The translations under genes were made by a program, and so were the position numbers. From Bradyrhizobium nanningense (GTDB lineage: Bacteria > Pseudomonadota > Alphaproteobacteria > Rhizobiales > Xanthobacteraceae): a stretch of 64,000 nt of DNA. Shown here in pieces: positions 17,312-25,013 of the stretch. The DNA lies in the NCBI RefSeq assembly GCF_004114535.1, contig NZ_LBJC01000028.1, positions 62,001 to 126,000 of the forward strand. The letters run 5' to 3'. The notes under the pieces are model-generated. The model was not told where the DNA came from and ran no database searches. It saw only the letters and a program-made list of their open reading frames with translations. Each line of letters starts with the position of its first letter. Position 1 is the first letter of the stretch.

Positions 17312-17406
17312 TGCCTTCTGTAGAGCCATTGGGAGGCGGCAAGCTCATCGCTTGGCGCTTCCTTCACTCGCGTGACTGTGAAGACATTGGGACCGTGCTC
17401 AGCTGA
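17308..17406 (+). pseudogene. Truncated RES-type toxin start
   Basis: This is a 32-codon frame that begins in a four-base ATGA overlap with the antitoxin, the usual place for the toxin. Its residues KLIAWRFLHSRD resemble the first strand of RES toxins (LxAWRxxxxxH). It ends at a TGA before the conserved GxGAxxxGGRWN region, and no continuation is visible in other frames. The toxin therefore appears to have been lost by deletion. Confidence 0.5.
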
Positions 17407-18115
17407 AGACCGAAGCGCCGACGCAGTGCAGCCTATAAGCCATCCGTCGATCCCCGAGACCGGCAGCCTAATCTCCGGCTGCTAACAACCTCGTGTCAGC
17501 AGCTTTGTTAGTCGAGACGAATGATGGTACCCTAGGGGCCTACACCGGATGGATACCGTTTGCTGCCCAGCTTGAGCGCTCGTCCGCAATTCGTGTCGGG
17601 CGCGTCAAGCTGCATCTCGGCTTTAGCGCATAGCACACCTCTCGCCGCGCCAAGCCGGATGGGTCAAGGCCGGGCAGCGCTCGCGGGGCTTGGCGTTGAT
17701 ACGGCCGCCGCCCCAGCACCCATGCGCCTCCCGGACGCGGGCGTCGGAGGACGCCATGTAGCGTTCGGGAATCGACCGTTGATGCGCTCGAAATCGGCAA
17801 ACACGCGTTAGCGCCGCTCCTCGTGTAGGCGAGCAAGCGCTAGTCCGATCCGGCGGCCGCGTATCGGGCCTGAAGGGGCGGCCGGTCCTCGGGGGAAAGG
17901 ACCGGCCGCGGGGACCCACGGCGAGGGGTACGGCGCGCCGGGCCAAGCAGTTGGGAAGCTTGTCTTCATGTGCTGGCAAAAGCATTGGTATCCGGCGAAG
18001 AACATTGATGCGAGTAAAGCGGTCCAAATATCGAGAAATCGTCGTAAATGCCTATCCCGGTCCATCGTCCACATTCGCCATGAGAAGCGATCTCACCCTA
18101 AGCTCCCGTGCCGTC
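17407..18115. other. Gene-poor stretch with a strong hairpin
   Basis: No credible gene is visible. The only clear structure is the 12-bp perfect stem at 17878-17909. Confidence 0.4.
17878..17909. terminator. Perfect 12-bp GC-rich hairpin
   Basis: Arms GCGGCCGGTCCT (17878-17889) and its exact complement (17898-17909) flank an 8-base loop. No T-run follows on either strand, so a classical intrinsic terminator is doubtful. Other possibilities are an element end or a protein-binding palindrome. Confidence 0.35.
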
Positions 18116-18274
18116 CTATTTGTCGATCTCAAAGCTGCCACGCCCAAAGGCGATCGGCCCGATGTTATTCATCCGATAAGCGAGCTGGGGCGTTCCCATC
18201 AGGCAAGGCTGCATCGAGGCGCTAACAAAATACGCGGGGTGACGGTCTTGATCAGCGGACGTGGCCAATTCCAT
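18116..18274 (-). pseudogene. Degenerate copy of the small exported protein at 29191-29400
   Basis: The 52-codon frame includes SASMQPCLMGTPQLAYRMN, which matches DVSMQSCLMGAPQLADWMN of the 69-residue protein at 29191-29400. The hydrophobic N-terminus of the intact copy is missing here (a stop lies just upstream in frame), and the C-terminus diverges after RMN. It is therefore most likely a decayed paralogue. Confidence 0.55.
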
Positions 18275-18568
18275 GTGAAAATCCGGAAAGGCGAATCATG
18301 CTTCTCTTGCTCGTCGGATTGTAAATCCGACAGGAGTTGGTCGCGAAAGAGCAAACAACGCGTGACTGGTCCGAATGGTTGGAAGGGCGGGCCTTGGCCT
18401 GATCAGCCGAGATCATCTAAGAACTCCGTCTGCACGGTTGCCCGCAATCTCCTGTGTGCGGTCAGCCGGTTTCTGCCGACCAAAGTGCCCTTCCGTCCTT
18501 CGCAAGGCTCCAGCTGCCTGCTTTCTACCTTGGACCTTTGCCCCAAAGAGTCGACCCGCGTACCGACC
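18275..18568. other. Short gene-free stretch
   Basis: Chance frames only. A 6-bp stem with loop TTGTAAA at 18313-18331 mimics a tRNA-Tyr anticodon arm, but there is no surrounding tRNA. Confidence 0.35.
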
Positions 18569-18802
18569 TCAATTCGGATCGCCGAGCACGAAAGTGAAGG
18601 GCACAACGAAGAGCTCATCGCCCTGGTCGTCGCTGACGTGCAGGACCCAGTCACGCCAATCCTCGAGGCTGCGCTCGCCGGTTAAGGATTGCACGACGCG
18701 CGTCGCGTAATCGCGTGCCTCAGCAAGATCTTCCACCTCGGCACCGCGGCGATCAACGAATACCTTCTTCGTGTTCGAGCAGTGAAAAAATACCTGGGTC
18801 AT
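18569..18802 (-). CDS. DUF6894 family small protein
   Basis: The 77-residue product has the DUF6894 pattern: an aromatic start (VFFHC), D-x-x-G-x-E-x-x-D-L-A-E-A-R, and a C-terminal strand-turn-strand (WVLHVSDDQGDELFVVPFTF). The function of the family is unknown to me; it is abundant in Bradyrhizobium. The ATG at 18802 has a perfect AGGAGG seven bases upstream; a TTG two codons earlier is less likely. It begins about 15 bases inside the end of the dsbA-nhaA gene, so it is the third gene of that operon. Confidence 0.8.
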   Translation of the reverse strand: MTQVFFHCSNTKKVFVDRRGAEVEDLAEARDYATRVVQSLTGERSLEDWRDWVLHVSDDQGDELFVVPFTFVLGDPN

Positions 18803-18816
18803 TTTCAACCTCCTGG

Positions 18817-20685
18817 CTATAATACTTGCATGCCGGCGCTCTGCGGCGCCTCCTCAAAAGGCTCCTGGCGCGAAGCTCCCCAGAGCAGAGCAGTCCCGAC
18901 GACGGCCGAAAGAATCGACGCGGCAAGCACAGCGATTTTGGCGGCCGAAAAGTCAGTAGTGCTTGGAAACGCCTGCCCGGCGATGAAGAGCGACATCGTG
19001 AAGCCGATGCCAGCGAGGGCTCCCGCCCCTGCCAACTGTCGCCACGTGTACTCCGCCGGCTTGACGCCTATGCCTGCGCGCACGGCCACGGCGGCCGCAA
19101 GGAAAACGCCGAGCGGCTTTCCTACGGCGAGGCCGATGACGATCACGGCGATTAGCCAGCCATGCCCGACGAAGACGCCCGGGTTGATCGTCACGCCCGC
19201 ATTAGCCAGTGCGAATATCGGAAGCACCGCATAGCTCGACCGCGCGCCGGCGTGCCGGAGCAGCCGATCGGCAGGCGATTCAAGTCTGTCGTAGATCGCG
19301 TCGAGCGCGTGCAGTGCTGGTGTGGAGGGGCCGTGCCTGAGCACTTCGCCCTCGTGCCGAGCCTCGGAGGCGATGACGGTGCTCGCTTGCGTCATCAGAG
19401 CGGCCAAGTCGGCGGGCGGCCGCGTCGGAATGAACAGCGCAAGTACCACGCCGGACAGTGTAGCGTGTAGGCCGCCCATGTAGACCAAAGCCCACAAAGC
19501 GACGCCTAACAGGAGGTAAGGCGACAGAAGGTAGACCTTCGATCGGCTCAGCAGCGCCAGCGGAACCACGACCGCCGCTGCCGCGGCAAGGTAGGCCGGA
19601 TGGACTTCGTTAGAGTAGAATACGGCGACAACGATGATCGCACCAATGTCGTCGACGATGGCCGCCGCGGTAAGGAAAATGCGCAACTCGACTGGGACTC
19701 GGACGCCCATTGTGGCGATCACAGCAATCGCAAAGGCGGTGTCTGTCGCCATCGGAACACCCCACCCGCGTGACCACGGCCCGGCAGGGATGACCAGCGC
19801 ATACAGAAGCGCCGGCACGACCATGCCGCCGAGCGCGGCGGCGATCGGAAGAGCGGCGGAACGGCGGCTCGCGAGGTGGCCAACTGTCATCTCGCGCTTT
19901 ACTTCCAATCCCACTACAAGGAAAAACACCGTCAGCAGGCCGTCGTTGACCCAATGTAGGATTGACATCCGAAATATTGCATTGCCCAGGCTCACGCCGA
20001 GCTCTTGCCGCCAGAGCGCTTCGAACGCCGCGCTGATTGGCGAGTTCGTCAAGACGATCGCCACCACGGTCGCGAGAACGAGCAAAACGCCGGCGGACGG
20101 GCCCCAACTCGCGAAGTCTAGGGTTGCCGTACGGACCCGGTGCCCGAGCGTGCCAAGCATCGCATCGACGAGAGAGCTCTCATCCCAAGGCCCGTCGTAG
20201 CGCCGCCCATTGATGTAGAAAGTCGGCGTGAATCTCACGCCGCTTGCGCGTGCGCTCGCGGCGTCCGCCTGCACTCTCGCCCTCGCGCCCCGCATGGCGT
20301 CGCTATCACCGAGCACGAAGTCGGCGTTAACGCCGAGGTCGGCGGCCACCGCGAAGAGGTCGGCCTCCGTGAGCTGCATCGACCTCGTCATCAGTTTGAT
20401 GTGCGCTGACCAGAACGCTCCGGACGTCTGGGCTAGCTCGGCGAGCTCGGCGGCCCGAAACGAAAGGCTGTTGTCTGTGAGCGGCCTGTGGCGGAAGACG
20501 TAGCGGACGCGGTCGCCAAGTTGGTCGCGTGCTTGCGCGATCCGCTCGTTGGCAGCCCTGCAGTGCGGGCATGCGTAGCTGCCATACTCGACGAGCGTAA
20601 TCTCGGCATTGGCGGGGCCAAGCACGTGGTCCTTCTCATGATCGACCGGACGGTCGAGGCGGCCGGGCGGGATCATGAGCTCCAT
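18817..20685 (-). CDS. nhaA: DsbA-like thioredoxin fused to NhaA Na+/H+ antiporter
   Basis: This 622-residue protein has two domains. Residues 14-185 form a DsbA/DSBA-like oxidoreductase with the active site YACPHC (Cys39, Cys42) and the cis-proline segment FTPTFYING. Residues 190-610 form an NhaA antiporter with about 11-12 helices, FFLVVGLEVKREM, the essential Asp pair in AIVDDIGAI (Asp345, Asp346), ALANAGV and GKPLG. No signal peptide precedes the thioredoxin domain, so it may be cytoplasmic. I chose the ATG at 20685 (MELMIPPGRL), which sits just after the kinase stop; 16 more residues are possible upstream but would overlap the kinase gene. NhaA exports sodium for protons; the attached thioredoxin may gate it by redox state (inference). 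Confidence 0.92.
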   Translation of the reverse strand: MELMIPPGRLDRPVDHEKDHVLGPANAEITLVEYGSYACPHCRAANERIAQARDQLGDRVRYVFRHRPLTDNSLSFRAAELAELAQTSGAFWSAHIKLMTRSMQLTEADLFAVAADLGVNADFVLGDSDAMRGARARVQADAASARASGVRFTPTFYINGRRYDGPWDESSLVDAMLGTLGHRVRTATLDFASWGPSAGVLLVLATVVAIVLTNSPISAAFEALWRQELGVSLGNAIFRMSILHWVNDGLLTVFFLVVGLEVKREMTVGHLASRRSAALPIAAALGGMVVPALLYALVIPAGPWSRGWGVPMATDTAFAIAVIATMGVRVPVELRIFLTAAAIVDDIGAIIVVAVFYSNEVHPAYLAAAAAVVVPLALLSRSKVYLLSPYLLLGVALWALVYMGGLHATLSGVVLALFIPTRPPADLAALMTQASTVIASEARHEGEVLRHGPSTPALHALDAIYDRLESPADRLLRHAGARSSYAVLPIFALANAGVTINPGVFVGHGWLIAVIVIGLAVGKPLGVFLAAAVAVRAGIGVKPAEYTWRQLAGAGALAGIGFTMSLFIAGQAFPSTTDFSAAKIAVLAASILSAVVGTALLWGASRQEPFEEAPQSAGMQVL

Positions 20686-20687
20686 CG

Positions 20688-21782
20688 CTAATCCAGCCTC
20701 CAGGCGCTCGCGTCGGCTACGACATCGGCGCAAGCAGTCACGGGATTGACGATGTGGAATATTCCGCCGTTAGGTGACGGCGTGCACGCGATTTCCGTGC
20801 CTACGATACGGCTCTGTACCGCCGCATCGCCGACGCGCGGGAGAACGAGGCGCACCAGCGTGCCGGCACCTCGCTCGCTCTCTATACCTATCGCGCCGCC
20901 TTGCCCTTCGGCGAATCGCCGGACATGGGCGAGTCCGAGGCCTGTGCCGCTACCAGCAGCCTTTGTCGAGAAGTAAGGGGTGAACGCCTGCGACAGGACC
21001 TCCTCGGGCATGCCCTCCCCGTCGTCGGCGACGACAATCTCGACGAATTCCCGCGTCGCGCCGGAGGGAGTTTCGACGTTCCGCGCCGCAACGGTGATCA
21101 CACCGCCGTCTGGCATGGCATCGGCCGAGTTTCGGCAGAGGTTGAGTAGAGCGAGGTACAGGTCTTCCGGGTCGGCGTTGCAGGCCCATAAGTCAGGGGC
21201 GATCTCGGTGCGCAACCTGACGTCCGGACGCAATGCCTGGTCAAGCGTGCCCGCTATCGATTCGAGGCGACCGCCAGCGACACCCTTCTCGATCGACGCT
21301 GGACGCGGTTGCGCAGCGTCAAGGAGCTGCCGGCTAAGCAACGCGCCTCGCGTGATTGCCTCCTGCATCTTGTCGACTATGGCCTTTCGAGATGCAGCAT
21401 CGCTCTGGCACTCGAGCAGCCGTAGGCCGCTCCCAATCACGGCGAGAAGGTTATTGATGTCGTGAACAACGAACTGCGCCACGTCCACTATCGCGCTCAC
21501 ACTCGGCGGCTCGCCAGCGGTGACCGCGGCTCGCGTGTCGGACCGTTGACTGGCGCAGCACAAAATCCCTGAGACTTCGCGGTCGGACCCGACGAGCGGT
21601 ATCTCCACGCACCTCTTGGCGAGGCCGCCACCGCCATCATAGACGCTACCCTCCTCTGCGCTGAACGCACGCCGCACTCCAAGCGCGACGCCGGCGCTGT
21701 CCACGAGCACGACGACATCTTGCGGCAGCAGGCTTTCGATAGAACTGGGGAATGAAGCGCCAACGGTCTTTTTGATCTGCAT
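20688..21782 (-). CDS. Sensor histidine kinase (soluble)
   Basis: The 364-residue protein has an N-terminal sensor-like region without membrane helices (1-95), the phospho-acceptor box QFVVHDINNLLAV with His107, the N-box NLCRNSADAMP with Asn218, DDGEGM (253-258) and GTGLGL (279-284). The HD-x-N-N form of the H-box is typical of kinases of the NtrB-like/cell-cycle type. The C-terminal 35 residues are not part of the ATPase fold. It heads the operon with dsbA-nhaA and DUF6894; no response regulator is adjacent, so the partner is unknown. Copy A of the five-copy element lies about 100 bases upstream. Confidence 0.88.
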   Translation of the reverse strand: MQIKKTVGASFPSSIESLLPQDVVVLVDSAGVALGVRRAFSAEEGSVYDGGGGLAKRCVEIPLVGSDREVSGILCCASQRSDTRAAVTAGEPPSVSAIVDVAQFVVHDINNLLAVIGSGLRLLECQSDAASRKAIVDKMQEAITRGALLSRQLLDAAQPRPASIEKGVAGGRLESIAGTLDQALRPDVRLRTEIAPDLWACNADPEDLYLALLNLCRNSADAMPDGGVITVAARNVETPSGATREFVEIVVADDGEGMPEEVLSQAFTPYFSTKAAGSGTGLGLAHVRRFAEGQGGAIGIESERGAGTLVRLVLPRVGDAAVQSRIVGTEIACTPSPNGGIFHIVNPVTACADVVADASAWRLD

Positions 21783-21884
21783 GTCGGACTTTCTGGCCCG
21801 CGGTCCTCCAACGGAACGCCGGTTTCGGCCCGACCACGAGAGCGGGCGATGATAGATCGAAAGTTAAGTCCACGACGGACGAAA

Positions 21885-21926
21885 GGAAAATCACCTCGCG
21901 CCATGGACTCGATAGCCGACCGTTAT
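21885..21926 (-). repeat. Copy A of the five-copy MARGDF element
   Basis: On the minus strand this reads TTAT, CTAT, ATGG and TGAT with seven-base spacers, then TTTTCC. It is followed by an ATG frame starting MARGDFPF, which runs on into the kinase gene in another phase without stopping. The downstream 45 bases are also similar to copy B. The element points at the kinase operon. Confidence 0.7.
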
Positions 21927-22045
21927 CGAAATGAGTGATGGCGCCCGCAGCGCAGGACCTGTGCGCCGCGTCTCTCTGCGAGGACCCGGCGAGCGGCAAT
22001 GTTGACGATTGCGAGGCAACGAGCGCAGCGGTGCGGAAGAGTTGA

Positions 22046-22201
22046 TCACGTTCCAAAGCGCACTTCTGGCGGCAGAGCGCGGCCAACGCTCCCGGGCGAC
22101 TTCTGCGACACACGGTTCCAGAAGATCTCAGGCCGGCCATAGGCCGACAGGGTGGTGTCATCCATGCCGATCAGCATAGCGCGTGGGAGCGGCGGCATCA
22201 T
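22046..22201 (-). pseudogene. N-terminal stub of a HAD-family hydrolase
   Basis: The 51-codon frame reads MMPPLPRAMLIGMDDTTLSA then YGRPEIFWNRV. I recognise the start of a HAD hydrolase of the kind found after hemF in Bradyrhizobium. The first catalytic Asp of the DxDxT motif is Gly here (GMDDT instead of DMDDT), and the protein ends after about 50 residues where about 230 are expected. It is a broken neighbour carried along with hemF. Confidence 0.6.
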
Positions 22202-22206
22202 CGCGA

Positions 22207-23094
22207 TCACGGCCACTTCACCTCCGGTGGCAGCGACGACAGGATCGAGTCCACGTTGCCGCCGGTCTTCAGTCCGAAGATGGTGCCGCGGTCGTAGAGC
22301 AGGTTGAACTCGACGTAGCGCCCGCGGCGGATCAGCTGCTCCTCGCGGTCGGCAGCCGTCCATGGCGTCGCGAAATTGTGCCGCACCAGCTCGGGATAGA
22401 TCTTCAGGAAGGCGCGGCCGACGTCCTGGGTGAAGGCGAAATCCGCCTCCCAGTCGCCGGAGTCCTGCCAGTCGTAGAAGATGCCGCCGATGCCGCGCAT
22501 CTCTTTCCGGTGCGGCAAATAGAAATACTCGTCGCACCACGTCTTCAGCTTGTGGTAATCGGCGACGCCGTTCGGCCCCGAGCACGCCGCCTTCATCGCG
22601 GCGTGGAAGGCGATGGTGTCGGCATCCTCCTGCGTGCGCCGGCGGTCGAGCACGGGCGTGAGATCGGCGCCGCCGCCAAACCAGGCCTTCGTGGTGACGA
22701 CGAAGCGCGTGTTCATGTGCACGGCCGGCACGTTCGGATTGCGCAGATGCGCGATCAGGGAGATGCCGGAAGCCCAGAAGCGCGGATCCTCCGCCGCACC
22801 CGGGATCTGCGCGCGGAATTCGGGCGCGAACTCGCCGTGCACGATCGAGCAATGCACGCCGACCTTCTCGAACAGCCGGCCGTGCATCATCGACATCACA
22901 CCGCCGCCGCCGGCCGCGCCACTATGATCGGTGCCTCGCCAGGGCGTGCGCACGAAGCGGCCGGCCCCACCTGGATAGAGCGCGGACGAGGCATCGTCCT
23001 CCAGCCGCTCGAAGCTCGCGCAGATGTTGTCGCGCAAGCGCTCGAACCAGCCTCGCGCCCGCGCCTTGCGCTCCTCGATCACGGAAACATCCAT
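22207..23094 (-). CDS. hemF: Oxygen-dependent coproporphyrinogen III oxidase
   Basis: This enzyme performs the aerobic oxidative decarboxylation of coproporphyrinogen III to protoporphyrinogen IX. The 295-residue product, starting MDVSVIEERKARARGWFE, shows the family regions: GGGGVMSMMHGRLFEKVGV, SLIAHLRNPNVPAVHMNTR, WFGGGADLTP, the YFYLPHRKEMRGIGGIFYD core and RRGRYVEFNLLYDRGT with GLKTGG. It ends SSLPPEVKWP, as expected for Rhizobiales. An upstream ATG (23136) would add 14 poorly matching residues. Its sequence is noticeably more GC-rich than its neighbours, resembling core chromosome genes, and the HAD stub directly downstream indicates a relocated chromosomal segment. Confidence 0.95.
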   Translation of the reverse strand: MDVSVIEERKARARGWFERLRDNICASFERLEDDASSALYPGGAGRFVRTPWRGTDHSGAAGGGGVMSMMHGRLFEKVGVHCSIVHGEFAPEFRAQIPGAAEDPRFWASGISLIAHLRNPNVPAVHMNTRFVVTTKAWFGGGADLTPVLDRRRTQEDADTIAFHAAMKAACSGPNGVADYHKLKTWCDEYFYLPHRKEMRGIGGIFYDWQDSGDWEADFAFTQDVGRAFLKIYPELVRHNFATPWTAADREEQLIRRGRYVEFNLLYDRGTIFGLKTGGNVDSILSSLPPEVKWP

Positions 23095-23547
23095 GTTCAA
23101 CCAAATCCCTGGCGCGCAGGAAGGGCAAAAGCGCACGCCGCGCAGTATCTAGCAGTTTCCTCGTCGTCCTGAATGGTGGGCCCGCTACGCCTTGCCACCA
23201 TCGAGACGAACCTGCAGTGACGCCAAAACACTGGCGAAGTAGTTGCCGCCTGCAGAACTGATGCCCACAGAAGCCAGCCACCTGCTCCATCGGCATTCAT
23301 AGACAATCTTCGGGGCAGTCACCCCAAACCTTGGTTTGGCGCGCAGGGGCACCAAACCGCGCCAAAGATCTGGATCACGAGAGACGTTCCGCTGCCATCT
23401 GCGGCCTCCAAAACCGAAAATTGCTGATCGCTACGGCGCAGGGTCAGCCGCAAGAAATAGAACAAGCTTCAGGATCGACGGACCGTGCCCTGGACCTCTC
23501 GCGCGACCCATTTCTCCAACAAACTTCTCTGTCCCGAAACATCGAAG
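23095..23547. other. Spacer upstream of hemF
   Basis: No gene recognised; only short chance frames. It should hold the hemF promoter. Confidence 0.4.
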
Positions 23548-23835
23548 CTATCCGACGCCGAAGCGTGTCAACGTGAGCCGCAAGGGCGCTGTGTGTCTGC
23601 GGCGGTGCGGCCGTACGGACGTATGCAGTCCCGACACGTCGCCAGCGCGCGCGCGCAGCGGTACCCGCGTGACCATCCCGTACGCCGAGTATCCGCGGTT
23701 ATCGTTCGAATAGATGGAGAAGGTGGGGTCCGCAGCTGCGGCCGCGGCCGGCTCTGAAACGTCCCATGCCAACGCCGGCGTCGCGAGGAGTGTGGAAAGG
23801 ACGACCGTTACACCCAAACAATTGAAGTTGCTCAT
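23548..23835 (-). CDS. Small exported protein with signal peptide
   Basis: The 95-residue frame from the ATG at 23835 begins MSNFNCLGVTVVLSTLLATP with a typical signal peptide and a probable cleavage after ALA (about residue 23). The mature part has SIYSNDNRGYSAYGM and then a basic, low-complexity tail, which could reflect a frameshift. No family recognised. Its start overlaps the stop of the upstream 29-codon MARGDF frame by ATGA. Confidence 0.6.
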   Translation of the reverse strand: MSNFNCLGVTVVLSTLLATPALAWDVSEPAAAAAADPTFSIYSNDNRGYSAYGMVTRVPLRARAGDVSGLHTSVRPHRRRHTAPLRLTLTRFGVG

Positions 23836-23921
23836 GTCATCCTCTTTACGTGCCAAATACGGTCGACGATGGATTCAAGATTGAGTCCAAGACGATGGAA
23901 AGGGAAATCACCTCTCGCCAT
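23832..23921 (-). CDS. Putative 29-codon MARGDF ORF, coupled to the exported protein
   Basis: The frame starts at the ATG inside copy B and reads MARGDFPFHRLGLNLESIVD to a TGA that overlaps the next gene's ATG. Compared with the copies at 11377 and 56917 it keeps MARGDF and the SIV segment but has no cysteine. No Shine-Dalgarno site precedes it. It could be a translated leader, a decayed gene or a by-product of a DNA element. Confidence 0.4.
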   Translation of the reverse strand: MARGDFPFHRLGLNLESIVDRIWHVKRMT

Positions 23922-23943
23922 AGACTTGATAATTCACTGTTAT
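23902..23943 (-). repeat. Copy B of the five-copy MARGDF element
   Basis: Read on the minus strand, ATAA, TTAT, ATGG and TGAT fall on the same seven-base spacing as the other copies (23907-23943 on the plus strand), followed by TTTCCC. It points at the exported-protein gene. Together with copy A it shares additional sequence downstream, so A and B look like the most recently related pair. Confidence 0.7.
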
Positions 23944-25013
23944 CGAAATGGCTGAGAGTTTGCGCCGCGTTTGTCTGAGGATCGCCCGAGCTCCAGTCTT
24001 CTCGCAGCTGCTTTTCCGGCTGCGACGCTGGGAGCGCCTATCGAGATAATAGCTTTACTGACCGATACGTGACCAAAACGGCTGACGGCCCAACCGCCGT
24101 TCTAAGCCAAAGGGACGGCGTCGCGGTAAATGAAAACGGACCGGCCCCTCGGTGAGCGTGCCGCTTGCGCTCTTTTCGTCGAGTCGTCGGGATGGAATGC
24201 GGCTCGCACCCTTGGTGGTTTCCCCCAGGGAAATCACCACTCCTTGTCCAGTCGGTAGACGATTCTTGGCGCCGCTCACCGGCAGGAATCACGCCGCCGC
24301 GGCCTGAGCAACCTGCCTTCATATGCGAATGGGAGTCAGGACTGTCGCCGCACAATTACCGCCCGCTATGGAATCCATGAGTACCGGCCATTGGAAACTT
24401 TCGTCCCGCACTGCGACCAATGAGAGCCAGTGTCCAAACTTCATCGAATGAAGCCCAGGGCAGCCGTTTCAGCCAGCACGAACAGGAACCCCGATGTCCG
24501 ACTCCTATCTGCTTCCTGCCGACCCCGAAGGCATCGACACGTCGCCGCTCGAGCGATTTCGCTCCGGCAAGGTCGGCGCGACGACGGCAGAATATGACCC
24601 GGAGGCCGTCTTCATTGCAAATGACGAAGGAGCCATCATTGATCGCACCGAGAGCGCGACTCGAGCGCGATCTCAGGCTTGGTCTGCCGTACGCCAAGGA
24701 GCGCCGTGTATTCGTTGCTGGCGGTGTCGCCCGGATCGTACTGAACCGGACTGATGGCACAGTCCCGACAGCAAGCACGTGCGGAGGCTCGACGAGCGAT
24801 GTCGTGTGCCGCCCCCGCGGGTGGACGCTGCCGGCGCCTGACCGACAATAACCAAGAGACGGCAGTGCGATCGCCTCCTTGACATATGTGAGCCATGGAG
24901 CCTCTCGGCGACCGGCCCGCTCTTCAGCGCGGGGCGACGATCATCGCCAGCTAGTGAAACTAACTAGTTCAGAGATTTTGGACTTGTACGCCCGAATTGT
25001 CGGGAGACGATGA
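23944..25013. other. Gene-poor stretch of about 1 kb
   Basis: Several frames of 70-140 codons are open but none is recognisable. The frame from 24494 (MSDSYLLPADPEG start) has an AGGAAC site and a protein-like first 50 residues, so it could be the 5' end of a disrupted gene. A short palindrome before the MFS gene is listed separately. Confidence 0.4.
24951..24971. promoter_or_regulatory. Palindromic operator candidate upstream of the MFS gene
   Basis: CTAGT (24951-24955), seven bases, then ACTAG (24963-24967) form an exact inverted repeat, overlapped by an imperfect TGAAACTA/TAGTTCA dyad (24955-24971). It lies about 45-60 bases before the MFS start codon, where a TetR- or MarR-type repressor would bind. 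No such regulator gene is adjacent. Confidence 0.4.

Noticed and set aside
18313..18331. tRNA-Tyr-like anticodon arm (6-bp stem, loop TTGTAAA)
   Set aside because: No acceptor stem, D-arm or T-loop (GGTTCGAATCC) can be found around it.
22183..23172. 329-codon plus-strand frame opposite hemF
   Set aside because: Explained by the high GC and codon bias of hemF on the other strand.
24225..24270. Possible sixth copy of the element (AAATCACC on the plus strand)
   Set aside because: Only the outer tetranucleotide matches; the inner ones differ and no MARGDF-like translation follows.
24494..24754. 86-codon frame starting MSDSYLLPADPEG
   Set aside because: The first 50 residues look protein-like and there is a possible site, but no family is recognised and the second half looks random. 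Left as a note in the spacer entry.
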